A stretch of DNA of 54,143 bases from an uncultured Luteimonas sp. (GCA_934541015.1 CAKTDC010000021.1:1-54143); one strand, 5' to 3'. Positions 37,175 to 46,190 are shown, counted from the stretch's first letter. The notes: a model not told the origin generated them from the sequence alone. Numbers and translations are program-made.

Positions 37175-37587
37175 ACCCCACGCTGAAACCGCTGCACCTG
37201 GTCGCCCTGGCGGCGACGGCCCTGGCGGCCGTCGCCGGCGTCTGGCTGCTGCGCAACTTCGATCCCAACCAGGCCACCGGGCTGTTTCCGACCTGCATGT
37301 TCCGGGATTTCACCGGCTACCTGTGCGTCGGCTGCGGGATGACGCGGATGCTGCACGCGCTGGTGCACGGCGACGTGCCTGGCGCGTTCGGCATGAATCC
37401 GCTGGCGATGTCGCTGCTGGCGATCTCGCCGCTGCTGGCGGGGTGGAAGTTCGGCTGGCGGCCGGACTGGCTGCGGCCGCTGGTGACGGCGCTGGCCGAG
37501 CCGAAGCTGTGGCTGGTCGTGCTGCCGGGCTACTGGATCGCGCGCAACCTGCCGTGGTTCCCGTTCACGCTGCTGGCGCCGGGGTGA
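37171..37587 (+). CDS. DUF2752 membrane protein
   Basis: 138 residues with three likely membrane segments. The diagnostic block is CVGCGMTRMLHALVHGDVPGAFGMNPLA. The start is GTG 37171 inside the stop of the second CD225 gene, so the three small membrane proteins form an operon; DUF2752 and CD225 genes are often neighbours in bacteria. Function unknown. It ends in front of a strong hairpin terminator and is convergent with nudC. Confidence 0.88.
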   Translation: MNPTLKPLHLVALAATALAAVAGVWLLRNFDPNQATGLFPTCMFRDFTGYLCVGCGMTRMLHALVHGDVPGAFGMNPLAMSLLAISPLLAGWKFGWRPDWLRPLVTALAEPKLWLVVLPGYWIARNLPWFPFTLLAPG

Positions 37588-37593
37588 CGCCTG

Positions 37594-37620
37594 GCCGGGT
37601 CGGGGTGGAGACCCGGCTTT
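37594..37620 (+). terminator. Hairpin terminator between DUF2752 and nudC
   Basis: Eight-base-pair stem GCCGGGTC (37594-37601) / GACCCGGC (37610-37617) with an eight-base loop, then TTT. It sits between convergent genes and could stop transcription from the plus strand. Confidence 0.7.
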
Positions 37621-37630
37621 GCCCGCGCCC

Positions 37631-38506
37631 TCATTCCCCAGCCGCGTACCACCGTTCGATCAGCCAGCGCGAAATCGACAGCCGCGGCGAGACCAGCAGC
37701 CCTTCCCCGGCGGTTTCGCCGCGCAGCGCGGCGCCGACTTCCTCGCGGGTGAACCAGCGGGCATCTTCGAGTTCCTCATCGTTGGCGCGCGGTTCGTCCG
37801 GCTCGGCCTCGGCGACGAAGCCCAGCATCAACGACGACGGGAACGGCCAGGGCTGCGACGCCAGGTAGCGGCAGCTGCGCACGCGCACCGCGGATTCCTC
37901 GTACACCTCGCGCACCAGGGTCTGCTCCAGCGTCTCGCCCGGCTCGACGAAGCCGGCGAGCGTGGAATAGCGGCGCGGCGGCCAGTTGGCCTGCCTGCCC
38001 AGCAGCAGGCGGCTGCCGTCGCTGACCGCAACGATCACCGCCGGGTCGGTGCGCGGGTAGTGCTCGCTGGCGCAGGCCGTGCAGCGGCCCAGCCAGCCGG
38101 CGCGCTCGTAGCGCAGCCCGCCGCCGCAGGCGCCGCAGTAGCGGTGGCGGGCGCGCCAGTGCAGCACGGCGCGGGCCTGGGCGAAGGCGGTGGCCTCGCG
38201 CACGGGCCAGGTGGCCGCGGCGGTGCGCAGGTCCACGCGCGCGTCCGTCGCCGCGGTGGCGGCTTCGGCCGGCAGCGCGAACCACGCCCCCGACCCGTCC
38301 AGGCCCAGCAGCACCGCCGATTCCAGCTCCGTCCCGCTGTCGCTCCCGGTCAGGAGCAGCGGGCCGCCATCGCCAGCGGCCAGGGCGCGGCCGTCCGCAT
38401 CGACCACCAGCACGCGCGCCTGCGGCCACAGCGCGCGCAGGCGGTCGCCGTCGTTGCGCAGGTACTCGGCGCGGTCGAGCGCGGCGTCGACGAAGGCGAA
38501 GGACAT
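37631..38506 (-). CDS. nudC: NAD(H) diphosphatase NudC
   Basis: Nudix hydrolase splitting NADH and NAD-capped RNA. 291 residues. Four-cysteine zinc ribbon YCGACGGG...CTAC, then HYPRTDPAVIVAV. Nudix box from GFVEPGETLEQTLVREVYEES, where the usual Gly after EES is Ala. The NudC-specific SQPWPFPSSLM motif follows. Located downstream of erpA on the same strand with only a small gap. The N-terminal domain is divergent, as is usual. Confidence 0.93.
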   Translation of the reverse strand: MSFAFVDAALDRAEYLRNDGDRLRALWPQARVLVVDADGRALAAGDGGPLLLTGSDSGTELESAVLLGLDGSGAWFALPAEAATAATDARVDLRTAAATWPVREATAFAQARAVLHWRARHRYCGACGGGLRYERAGWLGRCTACASEHYPRTDPAVIVAVSDGSRLLLGRQANWPPRRYSTLAGFVEPGETLEQTLVREVYEESAVRVRSCRYLASQPWPFPSSLMLGFVAEAEPDEPRANDEELEDARWFTREEVGAALRGETAGEGLLVSPRLSISRWLIERWYAAGE

Positions 38507-38523
38507 GGGGCGGCCCCGGGCCC

Positions 38524-38895
38524 CTAGCCCGTGGTGAAGCTGCTGCCGCAGCCGCAGGTCGACTTCGCGTTCGGGTTGCGGATGGTGAACTGGGCGCCGT
38601 GCAGGCTTTCGCTGTAGTCGACCTCGGCGCCCATCAGGTACTGCAGGCTCAGCGGGTCGACCACCAGGGTGACGCCGTCGGTGACCACGGCCAGGTCGTC
38701 CTCGGCCTGTTCCTCGTCGAACTCGAAGCCGTACTGGAAGCCCGAGCAGCCGCCGCCCTGGATGTAGACGCGCAGCTTCAGCGCGGGATTGCCTTCCTCG
38801 GCGATCAGCTCGCGGACCTTGCCGGCCGCGGCCGTGGTGAAGTCGAGCGGGCGCTCGAGCGCCTGGTAGCCCGGGTGGAGAGCGAGATTGTCCAT
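38524..38895 (-). CDS. erpA: Iron-sulfur cluster insertion protein ErpA
   Basis: A-type Fe-S carrier delivering clusters to apoproteins. 123 residues with the three ligand cysteines: one in [14 protein letters not shown] and two in the C-terminal [20 protein letters not shown] and [12 protein letters not shown] are typical. The ATG at 38895 gives the family length, although no strong ribosome binding site is seen. Flanked by nudC downstream and a DUF6776-type gene upstream, all minus strand. Confidence 0.93.
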   Translation of the reverse strand: MDNLALHPGYQALERPLDFTTAAAGKVRELIAEEGNPALKLRVYIQGGGCSGFQYGFEFDEEQAEDDLAVVTDGVTLVVDPLSLQYLMGAEVDYSESLHGAQFTIRNPNAKSTCGCGSSFTTG

Positions 38896-38926
38896 GCAGG
38901 CAGGATGGGGCGGGCGGCGGCCAACT

Positions 38927-39700
38927 TCAAGCACCGCCGGCGGGACGCGGCGTCTCCGCGGCCACCAGTTCGGCCCAGGTGAAGGTCTGCTCGACCGCCG
39001 CGCCGCGCTCGGGCGCCAGGCGCACGCTCACCCGCAGCGGCTCGAAGCCCGCCGGCAGCAGGATCTCGCCGTCGATCTGCTGGAAGTACTTGAACGAATA
39101 CTCGCGGCCCGGGGCGTCGTGCTGCTGGCGCAGGTCGGCCCAGGACAGCCGCTCCAGGCGGCCGCCGCGGGTGCCCTCGATCGACATCGTCAGCTGGCCC
39201 ACGCTGGGCGTGCCGCGATCCAGGCTCTGGGTGAGCGTGGCGGTGTACTGCCAGGCCTCGCCCGCCTGCCGCTTCAGGCCCAGCTCGTGCACGGTCAGGC
39301 CGCGCCGCTGCGCGGTGGAGCCGACGAAGCGCTCGTAGAAGGCGATGTCCGCGCGCAGGCCGGCGATCTCCTCGTCGCGCTCGGCCAGGGTCACCTGCAG
39401 GTCGCGGTTGGCATCGCGGCTGATCTGGTCGGAGCGGGTGAGCGTGGCCACGCTCTGTTCGAGCTGGTCGATCCGCGCCTGCTGCTCGGCCAGCTGCCGG
39501 TCCGGGCTCTGCCCGCCCGAGAAGACCGTCCACAGCCCCCAGCCGCCGAAGGCCAGCGAGCACAGCAGCAGCGCCAGCAGGCCGTAGGCCCAGGCGTGGC
39601 GGCTGCGGGCGGGCGCCGGCGCCGGCCGGGCAGGAGGCTCGGTGGCGGTCAAGGCGGGCGGCCCGGACGTCTCCGCGGAAGGGTCGCCGGAATCGGTCAT
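38927..39700 (-). CDS. DUF6776-type coiled-coil membrane protein
   Basis: 257 residues: Pro/Ala-rich N-terminus, one transmembrane helix (about 38-60, [21 protein letters not shown]), and a coiled coil (about 68-120, [19 protein letters not shown]). A C-terminal beta-rich domain follows with [21 protein letters not shown]. This arrangement matches a xanthomonad/pseudomonad family commonly annotated DUF6776; function unknown, topology suggests a periplasmic C-domain. ATG 39700 is preferred to the GTG two codons upstream. Confidence 0.8.
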   Translation of the reverse strand: MTDSGDPSAETSGPPALTATEPPARPAPAPARSRHAWAYGLLALLLCSLAFGGWGLWTVFSGGQSPDRQLAEQQARIDQLEQSVATLTRSDQISRDANRDLQVTLAERDEEIAGLRADIAFYERFVGSTAQRRGLTVHELGLKRQAGEAWQYTATLTQSLDRGTPSVGQLTMSIEGTRGGRLERLSWADLRQQHDAPGREYSFKYFQQIDGEILLPAGFEPLRVSVRLAPERGAAVEQTFTWAELVAAETPRPAGGA

Positions 39701-39800
39701 CGCCACGGTATAGCGAGCCGCTTAAGCCTGCGTCAAGCCGAAGCGGTCCATATACTGGTCCTTCGTTCATGGCCGCTGTGGCCGCCGGGGGAGTGCCGTC

Positions 39801-40382
39801 ATGTCGGAAGCCCACCTGTTCGCCGTCGGCGTGCTGCTGGCCTGGCTGGCCGGCATCCGCGCCTACCTGACCGTCTTCGGCGTCGGCATCGCCGGTGCCC
39901 TGGGCTGGCTCGACCTGCCGCCGGCGCTGGAGGCCACCACCTCGCCGTGGGTGCTCAGCGTGTCCGGGGTGCTGGCCGTGGCCGAGTTCTTCGCCGACAA
40001 GATCCCGGGCGTGGATTCGGGCTGGGACCTGCTGCAGACGCTGGCGCGGATTCCCGCCGGCGCCTTCCTCGCGGCGGCGGCGCTGTCGCCCGACGGCGAC
40101 CTCGCCGCGGGCATGCTCGCCACCGGCGCCGGGGTGGCGCTGACCAGCCACGCGATCAAGGCCGGTTCGCGGGCCCTGCTCAACACCTCGCCCGAGCCGG
40201 TGAGCAACCTGGGCGCGTCGGTGGGCGAGGACGTGGTGGTCGTGGGCGCGCTGGCGATGGCCTGGGCGTATCCGTGGATCGCGCTGGCGATCGTGGCCGG
40301 CATCGGCATGGTGTTCGCGCTGGTGCTGTGGTGGGTCTGGCGCAAGCTGTTCCGGCGCACGCCGAGACCGGCGGCAGCCTGA
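39801..40382 (+). CDS. DUF4126 membrane protein
   Basis: 193 residues with four or five hydrophobic segments. The blocks LAWLAGIRAYLTVFGVGIAG, AEFFADKIPGVDSGWD and TSHAIKAGSRALLNTSPEPVSN match DUF4126. Function unknown. A GGGGGAG ribosome binding site precedes the ATG. In the divergent gap upstream, TATACT near 39752 could be a -10 element. Confidence 0.88.
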   Translation: MSEAHLFAVGVLLAWLAGIRAYLTVFGVGIAGALGWLDLPPALEATTSPWVLSVSGVLAVAEFFADKIPGVDSGWDLLQTLARIPAGAFLAAAALSPDGDLAAGMLATGAGVALTSHAIKAGSRALLNTSPEPVSNLGASVGEDVVVVGALAMAWAYPWIALAIVAGIGMVFALVLWWVWRKLFRRTPRPAAA

Positions 40383-40479
40383 GGGCTGCTCGCGGGATAC
40401 GGACCCCCGACCCGTCCGGTCCGGTGCAGCGCCGGGGGCGCTCATCGTTGGGCGAGCCGATGGCTCGCAGGCGCTTCTC

Positions 40480-40812
40480 GTCACCCCCCGCAAGCGGAGG
40501 AGGAGCTTCCGGCAGCGAGGCGATGCCCCTCCCGCCCGCAAAGCGGGGGGAGGTCGGGAGGGGGGCATGTCCGCCGCATCGCCTCTCCAGCGTCAGCCCA
40601 CGTCGCATCTGGAGTACCTCCGCACCTGCACCCGCCCGCCTCCGGCCGGCCCCCACCCCGCCCCTCCCCCGCGTGCGGGGGAGGGAGTCCATCCGCGCCC
40701 TCTGCAAGCCCGCCGGCGCCTACCCTGCCCCGCTTGCGGGGCGAGGATATTCCGGCTGCGCGGATCATCCGGACACGGGGCGCGCTGCACGGGGCTGGAC
40801 GGGTCGGAGGCC
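40480..40812. repeat. GC-rich repeat cluster related to the purD element
   Basis: Several CCCCTCCC...GCAAGCGG... palindromes. The part 40648-40812 is a clear relative of the purD element: CCCCCACCCCGCCCC left end, CTCCCCCGCGTGCGGGGGAG palindrome, GAGGAT...CGGATCATCCGG block and GGACGGG right end. No gene is visible in it. Confidence 0.8.
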
Positions 40813-41191
40813 CGAGGCGCCGTCGAACCCGGGCTTCGGGGCTTGAAGTCGCCACCGCCTTCGCTTCGACACCGGACCACCGCTCACGCCCGCGATGACC
40901 CCGCGGCGGATGCGCACGCTCCCGCCGCTGGCCGCAACCGGCGGCGAAACACGTGACCCCAGTCAGGTGCCGACGACGCGTCGGAGACCGCGACAGGGGA
41001 CGTTCGATGCACGCCAGGCCCGCTGCGCGACACCGGCCCGACACCGATCCGGTGCCGGTGTCGTGCGACCCATCGCCATCGGCCGACGCCGCGCCATGCC
41101 TGCCGGCTCGCGCCAGCGGGCGGCGGCCCGCCCGCGCCGCGTGCCGGGCAGAAACCAGTTGCCTCAAACCCGTCCACCCGGCACAGTTCCG
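40813..41191. other. Spacer upstream of the signalling pair
   Basis: The frame of the downstream response regulator stays open through here, but the encoded sequence is Arg/Pro-rich and featureless, so I regard it as noncoding leader. No terminator, RNA gene or clear promoter was identified. Confidence 0.4.
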
Positions 41192-43021
41192 ATGATGTCC
41201 GGGGCCAACGATCCACGCCGAGCCGAGTTTCCGCCGACGCGCTACTGGCGCCGGTGGAGCGACGACGCGCCGCCTCCGGTATTTCCGCAGGAAAGTGCCC
41301 CGGCACCGCTGGCCGACCTGCGCCCGGAGCAGGTGGCCAGGCCCGCGGCGGACGGCCAGGCCAGCGAGCGCCCCTGGCGCGTGCTGATCGTCGAGGACGA
41401 CCCCAGCCAGGGGCTGTTCGCCGAGAGCGTGCTCCACGGCACCGGCATGGAGACGCAACTGGCCTCGGTCACCAGCGAGGTGATGTCGGCGATGGAGGAC
41501 TTCCGGCCGGATCTGGTGCTGATGGACCTGCACATGCCGGGCATGGACGGTGCCGAGCTGACCACCCTGATCCGCAACCACCCCGAGCTCGGCCGCACGC
41601 CGATCGTGTTCCTCACCGGCGATCCGGATCCGGAGCGCCAGTTCGACGTGCTCGACATCGGCGCGGACGACTTCCTCGCCAAGCCGGTGCGGCCGCGGCA
41701 CCTGGTCACCACGGTGCAGAACCGCCTGCGCCGCACGCGCGCGCTGCAGGCGCCGCCGGGCGACGCGCTGCACCCGCTCACCGGGCTCCACACCCGCCAG
41801 CACATGTTCCAGTGCCTGACCGAAGCGATCCCGCAGACGCGCCAGGGCGCGCTGTATTTCCTCGAGATCGAGGGCATCGCGATCCTGCGCAACCGGTATG
41901 GCTACGCTGCGCTGGAAACCATGCTGACCGACGCCGGGCGCTGCCTCGGCGACCTCGTCCAGGGGCGCGCAGCCTCGCGCCTGAACGACAACACCTTCCT
42001 GGTGTTCGCCCCGGACCTGGCGGACGGCGACCTGATCGGCCACGCCCGCCAGCTGCGCGACGGCCTGGCCGAACACGAGTTCGAGATCGCGGGCCAGCGC
42101 CTGCGGCTGCGCGCGCTGATCGGCTACGCGCGGCTCGCGCGCGGCTTCGAGGACGCCGGCAGCGCGCTGACCGCGGCCGAACAGGCGCTGCGCGCCGCGC
42201 GCCAGGAAGCCTTCGGGATCGCCGAGTGGGAGCCGCCGGCGCCGGACGAGCAGCCGCAGGACCAGGCGCTGGCCGGGCACGTCGCGCGGGCACTGGAGAG
42301 CGGCACCGGCTTCGAGCTCGCCTTCCAGCCGATCGTCGCCGTGGCCGGCGGCGACGAGGCCCGCTACCAGACCCTGCTGCGCCTGCGCATCGACGACGAC
42401 CGCCTGTATTCGGCGGCCGAGATCCTGCCGATCGTCGAGGCCAGCGCGCTGATGCACGACGTCGACCGCCATGTCCTGGAGCTGGCGATCGACACCCTGC
42501 GCCGGCACCGCGAGGAAGGCCACGCGCTGCGCCTGTTCGTGACCCAGTCGCCGCGCAGCCTGGTGCGCGACGGCTATGCGCAATGGCTGCTGGACAACCT
42601 TGAGATCGCCGGCGTGGAAGGCGCCTCTCTGGTGGTCGACGTGCGCCAGGACGACGCGGTGATCCACGCGGTGTCGCTGCAGGAGTTCTGCAGCGCGATG
42701 GTGCCGGCCGGCGTGCAGCTGTGCCTGAGCCAGTACAGCCCGGACGCCGAGTCCAACGCGCTGCTGGCGCAGCTGCCGATGGGCTTCGTGCGGCTGGCGC
42801 CCAGGTTCTCCTCGCAGCTGGGCGACAGCCGGGTGCGCGACGAGATGCGCGCGGCGATCGAGCACGCCCACCGGCTCGGTCTGCTGGTGGTCGGCCAGCA
42901 GGTCGAGGATCCGCAGGCCGCGGCGACGCTGTGGATGAGCGGGGTCGACTTCATCCAGGGCAACCTGGTGCAGCGCGCGACCTCGGTGATGGATTTCGAT
43001 TTCCAGAACTCGGTGCTGTAG
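41192..43021 (+). CDS. Response regulator with degenerate GGDEF and EAL domains
   Basis: 609 residues. REC domain at about 58-180 with VLIVEDD and phospho-acceptor D112 in VLMDLHMPGMDG. A GGDEF-like domain at about 195-340 has LNDNTF (264-269) where GGDEF is expected. An EAL-like domain at about 365-605 has YQTLLRL (Q393, T394, L395) where the catalytic EAL motif is expected; PIVAV, FIQGNLVQ and the barrel pattern remain. It should therefore neither make nor cleave cyclic di-GMP, but may bind it or a partner. A hybrid kinase gene follows 12 bases later and is the probable phospho-donor. Start ATG 41192 or 41195. Confidence 0.9.
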   Translation: MMSGANDPRRAEFPPTRYWRRWSDDAPPPVFPQESAPAPLADLRPEQVARPAADGQASERPWRVLIVEDDPSQGLFAESVLHGTGMETQLASVTSEVMSAMEDFRPDLVLMDLHMPGMDGAELTTLIRNHPELGRTPIVFLTGDPDPERQFDVLDIGADDFLAKPVRPRHLVTTVQNRLRRTRALQAPPGDALHPLTGLHTRQHMFQCLTEAIPQTRQGALYFLEIEGIAILRNRYGYAALETMLTDAGRCLGDLVQGRAASRLNDNTFLVFAPDLADGDLIGHARQLRDGLAEHEFEIAGQRLRLRALIGYARLARGFEDAGSALTAAEQALRAARQEAFGIAEWEPPAPDEQPQDQALAGHVARALESGTGFELAFQPIVAVAGGDEARYQTLLRLRIDDDRLYSAAEILPIVEASALMHDVDRHVLELAIDTLRRHREEGHALRLFVTQSPRSLVRDGYAQWLLDNLEIAGVEGASLVVDVRQDDAVIHAVSLQEFCSAMVPAGVQLCLSQYSPDAESNALLAQLPMGFVRLAPRFSSQLGDSRVRDEMRAAIEHAHRLGLLVVGQQVEDPQAAATLWMSGVDFIQGNLVQRATSVMDFDFQNSVL

Positions 43022-43033
43022 GGGCGTCCGCCG

Positions 43034-45493
43034 ATGGCCATCGTGTTCTCCCACGCGCGCCCCTCCACCCTGATGCTGCGGTGGTTCGCACTGGGGGCGG
43101 CCGGCGGCGCGGCGCTCACCATGCTGCTGCACGTGATCGGCATGGAGGGCCCGTGGCAGGGCGCGGCGCTGGTGCTGGCGCTGCTGGCGATGTTCGCGCT
43201 GATCGCCATGGTCTACGGCATCCAGCAGCGCGAGCGGCAGCTGGAGGAAATCAGCGACCGCGCGCGCCGCGACGAAGTCGAACTGGACCAGATGCAGCGC
43301 GAACTCGACCGCCACACCCAGCTCGAGCAGGACCTGCGGCTGGCCAAGCAGGCGGCCGATTCGGCGGTGCTGGCCAAGGGCGAATTCCTGGCCACGATGA
43401 GCCATGAGATCCGCACCCCGCTCAACGGCATCGTGCCGATGCTCGACATGCTGATGCAGGCCAGGCTCGCCCCCGACCACGCCGAACTGGTGCGTACCGC
43501 CTACCTGTCCTCGCAGCAGATGCTGCGCATCGTCGACGACATCCTCGACTACTCCAAGCTCGAGGCCAACCGGCTCGAACTCGAAACCACCTCGTTCAAC
43601 CTGCGCGAGCTCCTCGAATCGGTGATGCAGCTGATGGAGCGCCCGGCGCAGAGCAAGGCGCTGCGGCTGCTGCTGCAGATCGAGCCTTCGGTGCGGCTGC
43701 CGGTACGCGGCGATCCGGTGCGCCTGCGCCAGGTGATCGGCAACCTGGTCAGCAACGCGGTGAAGTTCACCGACCGCGGCTCGGTCTCGCTCAGCGTGCG
43801 CCGCGTCGGCGAAACCGCGGCGCACCACCAGCTGCGCTTCGAAGTGCGCGACACCGGCATCGGCATTCCGCCGGAAGCGCAGCCGCGGCTGTTCCAGGCC
43901 TTCAGCCAGGCCGACGCCTCCACCACCCGCATCTACGGCGGAACCGGCCTGGGCCTGGCGATCTCCAAGCGCATCGTCGACCTGATGGGCGGCCAGATCG
44001 GCGTGGACTCCGATCCCGGGCACGGCGCCACGTTCTGGTTCGAGATCCCGCTGCTCAAGGTCCACGGCGACATGCCCAGCGAGGTCAAGACCCAGCAGGG
44101 CGGACGCCTGCTGCTGCTGAGCGCCGATCCGCGGCTGCGCCTGCGGCTGGGCATGCTGCTGCCGAACTGGGGCCTGCGGGTCAACGCCGTGGAAACCACC
44201 CAGGAAGCGCTCGACCGCCTGCGCACCGCGGCCAACCAGGGGCCGCCCTGGGCCTATTCGATCATCCTCGCCGACCTGGCCGGCATGCGGCATACCGCCC
44301 TGGCCCTGCACCGCAACCTCGGCCGCCAGTCGGTCTACGGCGACCTGCGGCTGGTGTGCCTGTACGGCGACGATCCGGTGCCGGAGGAACTGCGGCGCAG
44401 CGTCACCCTGCTCAGCCGGCAGGCGCCCGATGCAGACCTGCGTGCGGTCCTGCTCGACAGCGCCCCGCCGCGCAGCGGCGACGAAGCCGCCGCGCCCGCA
44501 CAGGCGCATGCCGCCGCGCCCGCGCACGCCCGTGCGCCCGCACCGTCCGCGGATGCGCAGGCGCCGGCCGCGGACGGCGTGCGTTACGCCACCCGCCGGC
44601 CGCGCGTCCTGCTGGTGGAGGACAACCCGGTCAACCTGATGGTCGGGCAGCGCCTGCTCGGCGTGCTCGGCATCACCTCAGACACCGCCGCGAACGGCGA
44701 GGCCGCCCTGCTGCGCATGTCCGCATCGCGCTACGACATCGTGCTGATGGACTGCCAGATGCCGGTGATGGATGGCTACACCGCCACCCGGCGCTGGCGC
44801 GAAACCGAAGAGGCCGCCGGCGACGGCCGCCACCTGCCGATCATCGCCATGACCGCCAACGCCATGACCGGCGACCGGCAGAAGTGCCTGGACGCCGGCA
44901 TGGACGACTACCTGCCCAAGCCGGTCACGCGCAGCGAACTCGAACGCGCCCTGCACCGCTGGTTCGACCCGGAACAGCCGCCCCTGCCGGTGGAGCGTGG
45001 CGTCACCGCGGATGCCCCCGCCAACGCCAGCGCCCCCGCATTCGCCGCAGCCGGCGACGCCGGCGCACCGGCCGAAACACCCCACCCGCCCGGCCTGCCC
45101 GAGCTGGAGAACACAAGAACGATGACCGCGCAGAAACCCCAGCCGCCGATCCTCGACGAGGACATCCTCGAAGAGCTGCGCACCATGCTCGGCGACGAGG
45201 TCGACCGCCTGGTCGACATCTTCCTGGAGGACACCCCGCGCCTGGTCGGCGCGCTCGAGAATGCCGCCGTGGGCCCCGACTACGACGCCCTGCGCGACGC
45301 CGCGCACTCCCTCAAGTCCTCCAGCGCCAACCTCGGCGCCATGTCGCTCTCGGCCGCGGCCAAGCGCGTCGAACTGGCCGCCCGCGAACGCTCCCTCGAC
45401 CGCCCCGTGGTGGCCGTCGCCCTGATCGCCAACGAGTTCAAACGCGCCAAGCTGCGCCTGCTGGGCGAGCGGGTGGCGCGGCAGGGGGAGTAG
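43034..45493 (+). CDS. Hybrid sensor histidine kinase with REC and HPt domains
   Basis: 819-residue phosphorelay kinase. Two N-terminal membrane helices (about 13-35 and 42-62) with almost no periplasmic part, a coiled coil, then HisKA with H124 (SHEIRTPLNG). HATPase follows (GNLVSNAVKFT, DTGIGIP, GGTGLGLAISK). A receiver-like domain without the acidic site spans about 355-455, then a true REC at about 520-640 with D573 (MDCQMPVMDG) and K in PKPVT. The C-terminal HPt has H758 (AAHSLKSSS). The layout resembles RpfC/BarA. It is paired with the upstream REC-GGDEF-EAL protein. The input signal is unknown; the short loop argues for membrane-internal sensing. Confidence 0.95.
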   Translation: MAIVFSHARPSTLMLRWFALGAAGGAALTMLLHVIGMEGPWQGAALVLALLAMFALIAMVYGIQQRERQLEEISDRARRDEVELDQMQRELDRHTQLEQDLRLAKQAADSAVLAKGEFLATMSHEIRTPLNGIVPMLDMLMQARLAPDHAELVRTAYLSSQQMLRIVDDILDYSKLEANRLELETTSFNLRELLESVMQLMERPAQSKALRLLLQIEPSVRLPVRGDPVRLRQVIGNLVSNAVKFTDRGSVSLSVRRVGETAAHHQLRFEVRDTGIGIPPEAQPRLFQAFSQADASTTRIYGGTGLGLAISKRIVDLMGGQIGVDSDPGHGATFWFEIPLLKVHGDMPSEVKTQQGGRLLLLSADPRLRLRLGMLLPNWGLRVNAVETTQEALDRLRTAANQGPPWAYSIILADLAGMRHTALALHRNLGRQSVYGDLRLVCLYGDDPVPEELRRSVTLLSRQAPDADLRAVLLDSAPPRSGDEAAAPAQAHAAAPAHARAPAPSADAQAPAADGVRYATRRPRVLLVEDNPVNLMVGQRLLGVLGITSDTAANGEAALLRMSASRYDIVLMDCQMPVMDGYTATRRWRETEEAAGDGRHLPIIAMTANAMTGDRQKCLDAGMDDYLPKPVTRSELERALHRWFDPEQPPLPVERGVTADAPANASAPAFAAAGDAGAPAETPHPPGLPELENTRTMTAQKPQPPILDEDILEELRTMLGDEVDRLVDIFLEDTPRLVGALENAAVGPDYDALRDAAHSLKSSSANLGAMSLSAAAKRVELAARERSLDRPVVAVALIANEFKRAKLRLLGERVARQGE

Positions 45494-45557
45494 CGCCGCC
45501 TCGCGCGATGCGCCCTGCAGCGGCGAGCGCTCACTGACGGCAGACCGCTGACGGATC

Positions 45558-45880
45558 ATGAAGAGCAGGCCCCGCGACGACGCCATGACCGGCCTGTACC
45601 GGGACGACCCGGCCTTGGCGCTCGAGGTCATCAACGCGATCCTCGAAGACGGGGACCAGGCGAACGGCAGGCCGTGCTCCGCCAGATCGCCCCGGTCTTC
45701 GGCGGCGTCCAGCCGGTTGCCGACCAGGCGACGCCCGATCCGGCCCGGCGTTCGCGGACGCTGTCCTCCAGAGGCGATCCGGTCCCGGGCAGCCTGCCGG
45801 CCATTCTCAAGGCCACGGGCTGCGGCTTGCCGTGCAGCCCGCCTTTCGCGCCCGAAGCCGGCATGCCGCTGAACGACTGC
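45558..45880 (+). pseudogene. Frameshifted HigA-like addiction-module antidote
   Basis: The first 34 codons (MKSRPRDDAMTGLYRDDPAL) match the start of the COG3636 putative addiction-module antidotes. The continuation, VLRQIAPVFGGVQPVADQAT, then RTLSSRGDP and LPAILKATG, is in another frame, so a frameshift lies at about 45650-45670. The HTH region also carries substitutions. No partner toxin gene is seen beside it. Best read as a decayed remnant at the edge of the mobile region. Confidence 0.65.
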
Positions 45881-45972
45881 CAGCGCTGGGGGCCGCAGGG
45901 GGCCTTCGCGGGGCCTTCCTCGCCAATGTGCCGATTCGAGTGTCGGGGTCGTTTTCCGGAGCCCGCGCCCGT

Positions 45973-46093
45973 CTGTGACACTTGGACCTGTCACAGAACC
46001 TGTCACAGGCCGTTTCGTCGCCATCCGCGCGGGAGCGGCGCCCGGCCTCCCGAGGTGCCCCCCAATCTGGCTGTGACAGTCGAACTGTCACAG
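45973..46093. repeat. Cluster of CTGTSACAG sites
   Basis: CTGTGACA at 45973-45980, CTGTCACAG at 45988-45996 and 46000-46008, then an inverted pair CTGTGACAG (46071-46079) / CTGTCACAG (46085-46093) separated by five bases. Five copies in 120 bases directly beside the tRNA-derived junction. They could be protein binding sites (recombinase or directionality factor) or hairpin structures. Confidence 0.75.
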
Positions 46094-46095
46094 AA

Positions 46096-46118
46096 AAGCC
46101 CGCTTCAAGGGCGGGCTT
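46096..46118 (-). terminator. Rho-independent terminator, minus strand
   Basis: AAGCCCGC (46096-46103) pairs with GCGGGCTT (46111-46118), with a seven-base loop. Read on the minus strand it is followed by TTTT. It lies 35 bases downstream of the tRNA-like 3' end at 46153, as expected for a tRNA terminator, and supports a former tRNA gene transcribed leftward here. Confidence 0.75.
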
Positions 46119-46152
46119 CGATCTCGTAACTTGTTGTTTATATTGCAAAATC

Positions 46153-46190
46153 TGGTGGCTATGGGTGGAATCGAACCACATTATGAGTAC
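46153..46190 (-). other. tRNA-Met-like 3' fragment; candidate attachment site
   Basis: On the minus strand the sequence ends with TTCGATT flanked by GTGG/CCAC (a T-arm), then CATAGCC-A-CCA (acceptor 3' strand, discriminator, CCA). A CTCATAA heptamer identical to an elongator tRNA-Met anticodon loop lies just upstream, but D-arm, variable loop and a complete acceptor 5' strand are missing. This is what an integration junction in a tRNA gene leaves on one side. The intact tRNA would be at the far end of the island, outside the window. Confidence 0.55.

Noticed and set aside
40895..41191. N-terminal extension of the response regulator from 40895
   Set aside because: The 99 extra residues are Arg/Pro-rich and unlike any domain, and the REC domain needs none of it. 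ATG 41192 gives a sensible N-terminus.
40481..44527. Open frame of 1348 codons on the minus strand, plus similar long antisense frames (13489-15936, 6129-8441, 23583-26297, 31593-34391)
   Set aside because: They lie opposite well-identified genes (kinase, accC, the 627-residue gene, purD, res). High GC removes stop codons from the opposite strand, and their translations are Arg/Ala/Gln-rich without family motifs.
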